From Treponema bryantii (lineage in GTDB: Bacteria > Spirochaetota > Spirochaetia > Treponematales > Treponemataceae), in NCBI RefSeq assembly GCF_036492245.1, contig NZ_AP025286.1:1364001-1428000 (forward strand): a stretch of 64,000 nucleotides of DNA, written 5' to 3'. Positions 1 to 7,963 of this stretch are shown one piece after another. Below the pieces are notes generated by a model. The model saw nothing but the letters and a program-made list of their open reading frames with translations, was not told the DNA's origin and ran no database searches. Position numbers and translations under genes: made by a program. Every line of letters starts with the position of its first letter. The first letter of the stretch is position 1.

Positions 1-1839
1 CATAAGGTCATCATCCATAGAAATATAGAACTTAGAACGTCCAGGGTCACCCTGACGTCCTGAACGTCCACGGAGCTGGTTATCGATACGGCGTGATTCA
101 TGACGCTCTGTACCGATTACATAAAGACCACCAAGAGCTTTTACTTCTTCATAATCTTTTTTCCAGTTTTCCTTTTCGATTTCAAGAGCAGCCTTGTACT
201 GTTCTTCTGTAGCATTTGTTCCGGCACGTTTTCTTGCACGGAATTCAGGGTTACCACCAAGCTTAATATCAGTACCACGACCTGCCATGTTAGTAGCGAT
301 TGTTACGGCACCTTTTGCACCTGCTTCTGCAATAATCATAGCTTCGCGTGCATGGTTCTTAGCGTTCAATACTTCGTGACGGATTCCCTTACGTGTAAGA
401 AGGGCAGAAAGCAATTCTGATTTTTCTACGGAAACTGTACCAACGAGAACAGGCTGTCCTTTTTCGTGGGCTTCCTTAATCTCATTAGCAATTGCTTCCC
501 ATTTTTCTTTTTCGTTGAGGTAAACCTCATCATTTTCATCTTTACGTGCAACAGGAAGGTTAGTAGGAATAGCTACTACATCGAGGCCGTAAATCTTGTT
601 GAATTCAACTGCTTCTGTTGCGGCTGTACCAGTCATACCAGAAAGCTTGTCGTACATACGGAAGAAGTTCTGGAAGGTAACTGTAGCCATTGTGCGGTTA
701 CGCTGAGCAATTCGGATGTGTTCCTTAGCTTCAATAGCCTGGTGAAGACCATCAGAATAACGGCGGCCTTCAAGTACACGTCCTGTAAACTCATCAATAA
801 TCTCAACTTTTCCATCGCGGATGAGGTAATCAACATCATTATGGAAAAGAAGGTGAGCGCGCAGAGCCTGTGTAAAGTAGTGTGTGTATTCAAAGTTCTC
901 TTCATCTTCGAGAGAACCTGTAATCAGATTGTGCTTGTGGAGAATGTCATTGATGTGGAGCATACCTTTGTCTGTGAAAGATACACGCTTTGACTTTTCA
1001 TCAATTGTGTAGTCTCCTTCAATTGCGGCACGCTCTTCCGGAGTCATAAAGGTTTCATCAGGATATTCACCTGTTTTTGGATCCTTTGCTACTTCCTTAA
1101 GTTCGCCAACATATTTATCAACTTCGTGATATTTGTAAGTATCATCTTCGCCGGCACCAGAAATAATAAGTGGAGTACGGGCTTCATCAATCAAAATAGA
1201 GTCGATTTCGTCGACGATACAGTAGTTAAAGCCTCTCTGAACCTTATCTTTAAGATCAACCTTCATGTTATCGCGCAGGTAGTCAAAACCAAATTCGTTG
1301 TTTGTACCATAAGTTACATCGCATGCATAATTTGCTTTACGGGTATCGTTATCCATGCTTGAAAGAATTGAACCTACTGTAAGACCAAGGTATTCAAAAA
1401 TAGGGCGGCGGGAATTGGCATCGCGTTCTGCAAGGTAATCGTTAACAGTTACAACGTGAACGCCTTTTCCTGTAAGGGCATTAAGGTAAGCTGGAGCAAC
1501 GGCAACAAGTGTTTTACCTTCACCAGTCTTCATTTCAGTGATTTTACCCTGATGAAGATTGATAGAACCCATAATCTGAACATCGAATGGACGTTCACCA
1601 ATTACACGCCATGAAGCTTCACGACAGAGTGCAAAGGCTTCTGGAAGAATATCATCGAGAGTCTCACCTGCAGCAAGACGCTCCTTGAATTTTTTAGTCT
1701 GTTCCGGGAATTCTTCTGGTTTTAGGGATTTTGCCCATTCTTCTTTAGCATTTACTGCAGCCAGAATTGGCATAAGGGCTTTTACATCGCGATCGTTCTG
1801 TGTTCCGAAAATCGCGGTAAGGACTTTATCAATAAACAT
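1..1839 (-). CDS. secA: Protein translocase subunit SecA (5' part, runs off window)
   Basis: SecA is the ATPase that pushes unfolded preproteins through SecYEG. Reading the minus strand from ATG at 1839 gives 613 open codons up to base 1; the C-terminal part lies outside. Visible motifs are Walker A (GEGKT, residues about 106-110), the DEAD-type Walker B (VDEIDS, about 209), [13 protein letters not shown] (about 517) and the helicase motif VI stretch [20 protein letters not shown] (about 585). These cover nucleotide-binding domain 1, the preprotein cross-linking domain and most of domain 2. A purine-rich AAGGA lies about 6 bases before the ATG. The gene is divergent from the lipoprotein gene at 1973. 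Identity is certain; only the missing 3' end is unknown. Confidence 0.97.
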   Translation of the reverse strand, partial: MFIDKVLTAIFGTQNDRDVKALMPILAAVNAKEEWAKSLKPEEFPEQTKKFKERLAAGETLDDILPEAFALCREASWRVIGERPFDVQIMGSINLHQGKITEMKTGEGKTLVAVAPAYLNALTGKGVHVVTVNDYLAERDANSRRPIFEYLGLTVGSILSSMDNDTRKANYACDVTYGTNNEFGFDYLRDNMKVDLKDKVQRGFNYCIVDEIDSILIDEARTPLIISGAGEDDTYKYHEVDKYVGELKEVAKDPKTGEYPDETFMTPEERAAIEGDYTIDEKSKRVSFTDKGMLHINDILHKHNLITGSLEDEENFEYTHYFTQALRAHLLFHNDVDYLIRDGKVEIIDEFTGRVLEGRRYSDGLHQAIEAKEHIRIAQRNRTMATVTFQNFFRMYDKLSGMTGTAATEAVEFNKIYGLDVVAIPTNLPVARKDENDEVYLNEKEKWEAIANEIKEAHEKGQPVLVGTVSVEKSELLSALLTRKGIRHEVLNAKNHAREAMIIAEAGAKGAVTIATNMAGRGTDIKLGGNPEFRARKRAGTNATEEQYKAALEIEKENWKKDYEEVKALGGLYVIGTERHESRRIDNQLRGRSGRQGDPGRSKFYISMDDDLM

Positions 1840-1873
1840 AGTTTTTCCTTAATCAAATAATTTTAGATATTCT

Positions 1874-1902
1874 ATTATACCTTATATTTATAAAATTTAC
1901 TA
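1874..1902 (-). promoter_or_regulatory. Possible secA promoter
   Basis: On the minus strand a perfect TATAAT lies at 1879-1874, about 35 bases before the secA ATG. The hexamer 17 bases upstream (TAGTAA) is a poor -35, so the call rests on the -10 alone. Confidence 0.35.
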
Positions 1903-1936
1903 TATTATGTTGTATAACGGCAAGAAAAAAATGCAC

Positions 1937-1965
1937 TTTCAAAAAAGTTGATATGTATATATAAT
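1937..1965 (+). promoter_or_regulatory. Promoter of the 1973 lipoprotein gene (leaderless arrangement)
   Basis: TTTCAA-N17-TATAAT, with the -10 at 1960-1965, only 7 bases before the ATG at 1973. Transcription would start at about the A of the ATG. No Shine-Dalgarno sequence is visible. The same TTTCAA-N17-TATAAT arrangement occurs before smc. Confidence 0.55.
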
Positions 1966-1972
1966 AGTTTCT

Positions 1973-3190
1973 ATGAGAAAAATCTTCTTATCTGCAGCAA
2001 TGTTTGTCTCTGCCCTTGTTTTTACTTCCTGTATAAAAAGTGAAACCGTGCAGTCTATTAGTGAAACTGAACTGTTTTCCCTTCCGTATGGAAATTTTGA
2101 AGAGCAGTTAAGTGTTACCGATCTTAATGATGTTGGTGATGTCCGCTTTGGAATTGCAATGCAGGATGGATTTTTCTATATCGTAAATGGTGAATCTAAG
2201 AAAATCCTTGAGCTCAATTCGTATGGTGACCTTCTTACTCTGTTTTATAATGAAGATTCACATACAGCCCGGCTTTTAGAAAATTCAAACCGTCCGGATA
2301 AAAGTATTCATCATGAAATTTCATATCCTTTTGATTATCCTGGAATGATTGCTGTAGATTCTAATAAAAATGTCTACACAGTCTGTTCAATTCCATGGGA
2401 TCGTCAGGAAAAAAGTGATGACGGAACAACCCTTTACAGCCATACAATCCTTAGATTTGCCCGCGACGGTTCTTCTGTAGATTATATTGGCCAGCAGGGA
2501 CCGGGGGGAACTCCATTTCCTTATATTAAAAACATTTACACCACTTCAAAAGATGAACTCGTTGTAGTTGCAGCTTCATCTGAGGGAATGCTTGTTTACT
2601 GGTTTGCTAATGACGGCTTCTTAAAGTATATGATTCCGGTTACTATAAAAGATGCTCCTTCTGTTGCAGACAAAGAAGAACATTCAGATATCTTTCTGAC
2701 AATTCAGAATGTTGTTCCTGATCCTGTTTCTTATAAGCTGTATGTTCAGATTGACTATTATTCAACATATGTTGATGAGGATTCAAAAGTACAGTCTGGA
2801 ATCAATTATATTCAGTCAATGCTTTATCCTTTGAATATTGAAACTGGAACTTACGAAGACCCGGTTTCTGTTCCTCCGTACGAAGAATCCGTTGTTTCTG
2901 ATTATAGTAAATTGACTTATCGTATTCCTTATGATTTTCTTGGCGTTACAAAAAGCGGCTGGAAGTTCTTTATTGTAAAAACTGAAGACGGCTTTAATAT
3001 TGAAATGATTCAAAGTGAAAGCCAGAGAATCCTGCGCCGTCATTTTAATGCAGTTCATTCAAATATTATTTATGATTCAATGTGCCTTTCACAGGACGGT
3101 ATTCTTACAGCGCTTTACCTGGAAAAAGAAACGGCACGTGTTGTCTGGTATAGAACTGATAATCTTATAGATGCGATTTTGAAGAATTAG
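1973..3190 (+). CDS. Secreted lipoprotein, possible beta-propeller (function unknown)
   Basis: 405 residues. The N-terminus is a lipoprotein signal: basic MRK, a hydrophobic stretch and lipobox FTSC with the acylated Cys at position 20. The rest is beta-rich, with repeated short segments such as GFFYIVNGESKKILELNSYGD, NVYTVCSI and HTILRFARDGS. These resemble NHL/beta-propeller blades (inference; no blade count attempted). It is probably on the periplasmic face of a membrane. It heads a co-directional group with the membrane protein at 3221, the Nudix enzyme, an SH3-like lipoprotein and neuB, with 30 bases to the next gene. The ATG has no Shine-Dalgarno and sits just after a TATAAT, so the mRNA may be leaderless. 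Function cannot be assigned from sequence. Confidence 0.8.
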   Translation: MRKIFLSAAMFVSALVFTSCIKSETVQSISETELFSLPYGNFEEQLSVTDLNDVGDVRFGIAMQDGFFYIVNGESKKILELNSYGDLLTLFYNEDSHTARLLENSNRPDKSIHHEISYPFDYPGMIAVDSNKNVYTVCSIPWDRQEKSDDGTTLYSHTILRFARDGSSVDYIGQQGPGGTPFPYIKNIYTTSKDELVVVAASSEGMLVYWFANDGFLKYMIPVTIKDAPSVADKEEHSDIFLTIQNVVPDPVSYKLYVQIDYYSTYVDEDSKVQSGINYIQSMLYPLNIETGTYEDPVSVPPYEESVVSDYSKLTYRIPYDFLGVTKSGWKFFIVKTEDGFNIEMIQSESQRILRRHFNAVHSNIIYDSMCLSQDGILTALYLEKETARVVWYRTDNLIDAILKN

Positions 3191-3220
3191 TGTAATTGCA
3201 AGCGGAGAAAGACAATCCTT

Positions 3221-3772
3221 ATGTTTGAAGATGTCGAAGAAATAAAGCCAGATGATGGAGTTGAACAGCCTCTTAAGTTTTATTATAACCGCGAAAATCG
3301 TATTGCCAGAGCTCCTCAGCTGGTAAAAGATTATTATAACGGTAAACTTCAGCCAGTCCGCGGGTTCAGGATTTTTTTTACTAAACAGAATCGGTACATT
3401 TTTTTTGCGTTGATTTTTTTTATCGGCGCTACGTGGATTTATACCGGATTGAACAGAACTCGGGCGGGTACCACTCTTGCCGGAGTTAATTTTGAACTGA
3501 TGGCTTTTTCGTATGAAGAAGAGGTATATGTTTCTCTGCAAATGAAGCGAAGCAGCCGCAGCCGTGAAACTGCCCCTGTAAATGTTCAGGCGGAGTTTTT
3601 TGCGATTGATCCGAACGGGCAGGTGGGGGATAAGCGTCAGGGACAGCTTGTTTATAATGAAGGCGAGCAGTATATTCGTACAAAGTTTACGGATTATGAT
3701 ATAATACGTGTAGACGTAATTTTGAATGCGGGGGGCTATGAGAAGGAGCTTTCTGCGGAAGTGAAGAGGTAG
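3221..3772 (+). CDS. Single-pass membrane protein of unknown function
   Basis: 183 residues. An acidic and basic cytoplasmic N-terminus (1-57) precedes one clear transmembrane helix at about 58-76 (YIFFALIFFIGATWIY). A soluble, beta-rich C-terminal domain of about 105 residues follows and would face the periplasm. There is no signal cleavage site. A GGAGAAAG stretch about 10 bases before the ATG is a plausible ribosome site. It lies between the 1973 lipoprotein and the Nudix gene, 3 bases from the latter, so the three are probably co-transcribed. I do not recognise the family. Confidence 0.75.
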   Translation: MFEDVEEIKPDDGVEQPLKFYYNRENRIARAPQLVKDYYNGKLQPVRGFRIFFTKQNRYIFFALIFFIGATWIYTGLNRTRAGTTLAGVNFELMAFSYEEEVYVSLQMKRSSRSRETAPVNVQAEFFAIDPNGQVGDKRQGQLVYNEGEQYIRTKFTDYDIIRVDVILNAGGYEKELSAEVKR

Positions 3773-3775
3773 GGT

Positions 3776-4183
3776 ATGAGCCGGTCAATTGCCTGTATAG
3801 ATTACAGAAATGGAAAAATATTTATAGCAAAACGTCAGATGGTCGGCGATATGGGCGGTCGTTGGGAGTTTCCGGGCGGTAAAATAGAAGATGGGGAAGA
3901 TTTACAGACCGCTGTAGTTCGTGAAATGCAGGAAGAGTTCGGAGTAACTGTTACTGTTGGCCGTAAAATCACATCTGGAACCTTCACTCATAAAGGAAAG
4001 CCTTGTACCCTCGATGTTCTTGAAGTTAAATTTCCTCATGATGGAATTCAAAATAAGTTTGAACTTACTGAGCATACAGATTATAAGTGGGAAGATATAG
4101 AGTTAATCCCAAGCCTTAATTTTGTAGATTCCGATTTATCAATTTATAATGACGTAAAAAAATGGTGTGAAAATGAAAAATAA
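3776..4183 (+). CDS. Nudix hydrolase, MutT-like (8-oxo-dGTP diphosphatase type)
   Basis: 135 residues, the usual size for MutT. The Nudix box is complete: it starts at GGKIEDGED (about residue 37) and ends in REMQEEFGV, matching GX5EX7REUXEEXGU, whose glutamates bind the catalytic Mg2+. A PGGK before the box and the late LNFVDSDL segment are typical of the MutT/CtfA group, which sanitises oxidised nucleotides or hydrolyses other NDP-X compounds. The fold is sure; the substrate is inference. The stop overlaps the start of the next gene by 11 bases, indicating translational coupling. Confidence 0.9.
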   Translation: MSRSIACIDYRNGKIFIAKRQMVGDMGGRWEFPGGKIEDGEDLQTAVVREMQEEFGVTVTVGRKITSGTFTHKGKPCTLDVLEVKFPHDGIQNKFELTEHTDYKWEDIELIPSLNFVDSDLSIYNDVKKWCENEK

Positions 4184-4541
4184 ACTTTTTGTATCTGCTT
4201 TCTTATTCCTGATTTTTGCTGTTATGTTTGTTTCCTGTAAAAAGAAAGGTACGGAAAAAATTGTTTTTGATAATTCACATCCTCTGGCTCTTGCTCCTGA
4301 CGTAGAATGGGCTGTTGTAATTGAACCTTATGCAGTTTTCAAAGAAACTGATGAATGGGGAGCAGCAACTGCAGGTCATTGCCGTAAGGGAGAAATCCTT
4401 CAGGTAAAAGGAAAATCAATGGATGCCAATAAAGAAAACTGGTATTACTTTGATGGCGGCTGGCTTTCACAAAGCAGTGTTTCAATTTTCAACAACCGCT
4501 ATAAGGCAGAGACTGTTTCGAATAATCTTGTAAATGAATAA
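4173..4541 (+). CDS. Small SH3-like lipoprotein
   Basis: 122 residues from the ATG at 4173; a GTG two codons upstream is a poorer choice. The signal is MKNKLFV plus a hydrophobic core and FVSC lipobox, with Cys at 22. The mature part (EWAVVIEPYAVFKETDEWG, KGEILQVKGKS, WYYFDGGWLSQSS) has the strand-turn pattern of a bacterial SH3 domain, a fold often used to bind peptidoglycan or peptides. Treponemes carry many such proteins. It overlaps the Nudix gene by 11 bases and neuB by 8, so the three share one transcript. The binding partner is unknown. Confidence 0.75.
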   Translation: MKNKLFVSAFLFLIFAVMFVSCKKKGTEKIVFDNSHPLALAPDVEWAVVIEPYAVFKETDEWGAATAGHCRKGEILQVKGKSMDANKENWYYFDGGWLSQSSVSIFNNRYKAETVSNNLVNE

Positions 4542-5667
4542 AAGTAATATAAATATCATAGCAGAAATAGGTACCTCACACGAAGGCTCAATAGAAAAGG
4601 CAAAAGAACTTGTTGATGCAGCAGCCTGGGCCGGTGCGGATACTATAAAATTTCAATGGGTTTATGCAGATGAAATCCTGCATCCAGATACAGGTTTTGT
4701 AAAACTTCCCACAGGAAATATCCGTCTTTATGATCGTTTTAAGCAGCTGGAATGCCCGCCATCTTTTTATAAGGAAATGGTATATTATGTTCATTCCAAA
4801 GGCTGTAAGTTCTGCTGTTCTCCATTTGGTTTGAGAAGTCTTTCAGAGCTTTTAGAACTTAAACCTGATTATGTAAAGGTTGCCAGTCCTGAATTAAATC
4901 ATTTTCCTATGTTAAAGGCTCTGTCTTCTTACCGTGAACATGTTGGCGCGGAGAATGTACCTGTCATTTTATCCAGCGGTGTAAGTAAACTTGAAGATAT
5001 TAAAAACGCAGTTGATATTGTAGGAACAAAGAACGTTTCTCTTTTGCATTGTATTACAAGTTATCCAGCTCCAGAAGATGAATATAATCTAAAGGTTATT
5101 TCGACACTGGCAAATCAGTTTGGAATTGAATGCGGGGTAAGCGATCACAGTCTAGATCCTGTATTAGTTCCATGTCTTTCTGTAGCCGTTGGTGGAACTG
5201 TAATAGAAAAACATATTACTTTAAGTCGTGAAACTATGGGGCTCGATGATCCTGTTGCACTTGAGCCGGAACAGTTTGCTTTAATGGTACATACAGTTCA
5301 TCAGACAGAAGCAACATTCCGTCATTATGGTTCTGAACTTGGAATGGAACGAACTGTTGGACAACTTTCAGATCAGTTTGGAAAAGAACGGGTTTTATCT
5401 GTTCTCGGTGACGGCATAAAACGTCTGGCTCCAGCAGAAGAAGCCAACTATGGCCGTACAAACAGAAGTCTTCATTTTATGCGTGATATGAAAGAAGGTG
5501 AAATTATTGGCGCGGATGATGTAGCTGTTTTGAGAACAGAAAAGGTACTTACTCCAGGGCTCACACCAGACTGGCTGGATAAGGTGGTGGGTAAGAAATT
5601 GCTGAGAGATGTAACATCAGGATCTGGAGTTCAGAAAATGGATTGCTTCGCCTCCGGCTCGCAATGA
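4534..5667 (+). CDS. neuB: N-acetylneuraminate synthase family protein (NeuB/SpsE type)
   Basis: 377 residues. The N-terminal TIM barrel (about 5-280) is typical of nonulosonic acid synthases, which condense phosphoenolpyruvate with a 6-carbon amino sugar: IAEIGTSHEGS, AGADTIKFQ, CCSPFG, VKVASPEL, SSGVSKLEDI, LLHCITSYPAP, GVSDHS and EKHITL. A C-terminal antifreeze/SAF domain (about 305-370: RSLHFMRDMKEGEIIGADDV) closes the family architecture. The product could be a sialic-, legionaminic- or pseudaminic-like acid; family alone does not decide. Glycosylation of treponemal flagellin with nonulosonic-type sugars is known, so that is one possible use. No CMP-sugar synthetase or other sugar gene is nearby. 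The last codons (from D of MDCFASGSQ) and the stop come from an inserted REP-like repeat. Confidence 0.88.
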   Translation: MNKSNINIIAEIGTSHEGSIEKAKELVDAAAWAGADTIKFQWVYADEILHPDTGFVKLPTGNIRLYDRFKQLECPPSFYKEMVYYVHSKGCKFCCSPFGLRSLSELLELKPDYVKVASPELNHFPMLKALSSYREHVGAENVPVILSSGVSKLEDIKNAVDIVGTKNVSLLHCITSYPAPEDEYNLKVISTLANQFGIECGVSDHSLDPVLVPCLSVAVGGTVIEKHITLSRETMGLDDPVALEPEQFALMVHTVHQTEATFRHYGSELGMERTVGQLSDQFGKERVLSVLGDGIKRLAPAEEANYGRTNRSLHFMRDMKEGEIIGADDVAVLRTEKVLTPGLTPDWLDKVVGKKLLRDVTSGSGVQKMDCFASGSQ

Positions 5668-5701
5668 CGTCATTGCGAGGAGCGCAGCGACGTGGCAATC
5701 T
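5641..5701. repeat. REP-like inverted pair at the neuB/coaX junction
   Basis: Two arms meet head to head around CGCAATGACGTCATTGCG. The left arm is GATTGCTTCGCC...CTCGCAATGACG and the right arm is TCATTGCGAGGAGCGCAGCG...GGCAATC. The element supplies the last codons of neuB and ends at the coaX stop, between convergent genes, where it could act as a two-way terminator. A related pair in the opposite layout lies at 41983-42060. Confidence 0.85.
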
Positions 5702-6494
5702 ATTCCCCAATAATATCTGCTATACGTTTCATTGCACAGAGCGTTAAATCTTTATCAACATAATCAAAAGCGTCTGTAATAGGCGAGAGCATACTGTTAA
5801 GCCCGCCTGTAGCAATTACTTTTATGTCTTCAATCTTACAGCCTGTTTCTTTTACCAGATCTTCCTTCATCTGTTTAAGAAGACCTTCTACAAGACCTTT
5901 ATAGCCGAGTACAATTCCGCTCTGAACTGAGACTACTGTATTCTTACCAAGACTTGTTGGCGGAATATCAAGCGGAATTGCAGGAATCTGTGCCGCATTT
6001 GCAAAAAGAGAATTAAAGGCAGTGCGGATTCCCGGTGCAATTGCAACGCCTGCAATATTTGCGTTTGCATCAATTGCTGTAAACGAAAGTGCTGTTCCAA
6101 AATCAGTTACAATACAAGGACACTTATAACGGCACCAGGCTTCGAGGGCATCGCAGTAAAGGTCAGTTCCAATTTCATGAACGGCAGTTTCCGGCAGTTT
6201 AAGAGGAAGTTTTGAATAAATATCAGGCCCGATAATAACAGGCTTCTTTCCAGAAAAATGCTGGGAAACAATTACAAAAGGACCAATAAGAGCCGGTACA
6301 ACGGTGCTTAAAACAACTGTCGAGATTTTAGAAAAATCAATTTCAGCATCGCGGAAAAGAGGGCGTAGTAAAGAAAAGTATTCATCTCCTGTACGCTTCA
6401 AATCAGTTGAAATACGCCAGGTATAAAGAAGTTTGTCGCCGTCAAAAAGTGCAGTTTTTATATTTGTGTTTCCGATGTCGAAAATCAGTGTCAT
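5700..6494 (-). CDS. coaX: Type III pantothenate kinase
   Basis: 264 residues, normal for CoaX, which phosphorylates pantothenate in the first step of coenzyme A synthesis. The ASKHA-fold motifs are in place: phosphate-1 loop DIGNTNIKTALF (6-17), EIGTDLYCDAL, the catalytic-Asp motif VTDFGTALSFTAID (about 134), and PGIRTAFNSLFANAAQIP (about 158). The GGLNSML segment lies near the C-terminus. Type III enzymes are insensitive to CoA feedback (family knowledge). It follows hisS on the minus strand with an inverted repeat between them. The stop codon abuts the REP-like element shared with neuB. The ribosome site is weak (AGGA). Confidence 0.95.
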   Translation of the reverse strand: MTLIFDIGNTNIKTALFDGDKLLYTWRISTDLKRTGDEYFSLLRPLFRDAEIDFSKISTVVLSTVVPALIGPFVIVSQHFSGKKPVIIGPDIYSKLPLKLPETAVHEIGTDLYCDALEAWCRYKCPCIVTDFGTALSFTAIDANANIAGVAIAPGIRTAFNSLFANAAQIPAIPLDIPPTSLGKNTVVSVQSGIVLGYKGLVEGLLKQMKEDLVKETGCKIEDIKVIATGGLNSMLSPITDAFDYVDKDLTLCAMKRIADIIGE

Positions 6495-6508
6495 AAATAA
6501 TCCTGTTT

Positions 6509-6572
6509 CTCACAGAGCTGAAGAGGACACAGAGTTTTTTAATTTTCTCCGTGTCCTCCTTTGCTCTGCGAG
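6509..6572 (-). terminator. Long imperfect hairpin between hisS and coaX
   Basis: Arms CTCACAGAGC...GGACACAGAG (from 6509) and CTCCGTGTCC...GCTCTGCGAG (to 6572) pair over about 25 bases around an A/T centre. It lies just 3' of hisS and could end or weaken its transcript. The CAGAG...GGACAC.GAG wording looks like a dispersed repeat; a degenerate single arm is visible at about 41949-41977. Confidence 0.6.
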
Positions 6573-6576
6573 GAAT

Positions 6577-7824
6577 TTATTTAATGTTTAAAGTTCCATC
6601 TTTAAATGTAGCAAACTTAGTATATCCCTGCTTTTCAAGCATATCATACTGAGGGCCTGGTTTCTTTGCCTTTTTGAGAATGGTTACTGCATAGTCTTCG
6701 CGGAGCTTTTCTGCTTCTGAAATTACCTTTGCAAATTCAATTGAATCATCATAAAGAAGGGCGCACTTTTCTTTTGCACCAGGAATCTGGTATTTCTGAT
6801 CAAGAAGAATGCTGCAGATGCGTTCGAAGCCGATTGAGAATCCAACAGCTGGAACCTGCTGACCGATGAACTTACCAATTAGGTTGTCATAACGTCCGCC
6901 GCCGCCAACTGCACCGCTGAAGTCCGGGCTTCCAATTTCGAATACTACGCCGGTGTAATAGCCCTGACCACGAACGAGGCTTGGAGTGTAGTTGATCTTG
7001 TATTTTCCACCAGAAACTTTTTCTGCAGTAGAAATAATGTATTTCAAATCATCTGCAATTGAAGGATCTGCACAGCGTGCTGCAACATCATCCACAGAAA
7101 TAGAAGAGCCGCTTGCCTTAGAGATAAACTCAACAAGAGCCTTGATTGCACCGTCCGGCATCTGCTTTTCGCGGAGTTCTGCTTCAACTCCTTCTGCACC
7201 AATCTTATCCATCTTATCAAATGTGATACAAACTGAATCGAGTGTATCTGGTGCAAAGCCCATATTCTCGAGCATGTTGCGGAGAATGCGGCGATCATTG
7301 ATATTGATTACAAAATTGTTGAATCCAATGTTTAAAAGTGCGCGGGCTGTAACGTCAATCAGTTCAACCTCTGCGTTGCAAGATGAATCGCCAAGAATAT
7401 CGATATCGCACTGAACAAACTCACGGCTGCGACCTTTCTGAGGACGTTCTGCACGGTAAACACGGTCTGTCTGAATTACCTTAAACGGAAACTGAAGTTC
7501 ATTGCGGTTTGCTGCAAAAAAGCGTGTAAGAGGAAGGGTAAGATCGTAGCGAAGTCCCATGTCAGAAAGAGATTTTTCATTTACAGGATTTTCTGCAAGG
7601 GCAGCATCAAGCTTGTCGCCGCGTTTAAGCACCTTAAAAATCAGGTTGAGGTTGTCACCGCCGTCAGATTTATCAAGATTTTCTGCATCTTCGAGCATTG
7701 GAGTAGAAATGCGCTCAAATCCGCTTGCACGGTAAGTCTCCAAAATCTTTCCCTGCACATAATCGCGCAGTCTCTGTTCTGCCGGTAAAATATCTTTCAT
7801 GCCTTTAAGTGCGTTTGTCTTCAT
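6577..7824 (-). CDS. hisS: Histidine--tRNA ligase
   Basis: 415 residues, usual for HisRS, which charges tRNA-His. Class II motifs are seen: GMKDILPAEQ at the N-terminus, YDLTLPLTRFFA (about 93), motif 2 QTDRVYRAERPQKGRSREFVQCDIDI (about 119), the HisRS-specific RGQGYYTGVVFEI (about 285), and motif 3 AVGFSIGFERI (about 334). The anticodon-binding domain fills the last ~85 residues. An AGAGG lies 6-10 bases before the ATG. It is divergent from the large lipoprotein gene at 7964. The cognate tRNA-His gene is also in this window at 45693. Confidence 0.97.
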   Translation of the reverse strand: MKTNALKGMKDILPAEQRLRDYVQGKILETYRASGFERISTPMLEDAENLDKSDGGDNLNLIFKVLKRGDKLDAALAENPVNEKSLSDMGLRYDLTLPLTRFFAANRNELQFPFKVIQTDRVYRAERPQKGRSREFVQCDIDILGDSSCNAEVELIDVTARALLNIGFNNFVININDRRILRNMLENMGFAPDTLDSVCITFDKMDKIGAEGVEAELREKQMPDGAIKALVEFISKASGSSISVDDVAARCADPSIADDLKYIISTAEKVSGGKYKINYTPSLVRGQGYYTGVVFEIGSPDFSGAVGGGGRYDNLIGKFIGQQVPAVGFSIGFERICSILLDQKYQIPGAKEKCALLYDDSIEFAKVISEAEKLREDYAVTILKKAKKPGPQYDMLEKQGYTKFATFKDGTLNIK

Positions 7825-7963
7825 ATTATTCCTCTTTGAAGTAGTATAATAGTGAAAAACGGCGTTTAAGACAATTAGCAGGTAATTAACGACGTTCTTT
7901 AAATGACAAATCAGAATTTGTATTGTAAAATTATAGTAATAATATTATAAGCGGAGATGTTTT

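Noticed and set aside
466-993. 175-residue plus-strand ORF inside secA
   Set aside because: Opposite strand of an unmistakable SecA sequence.
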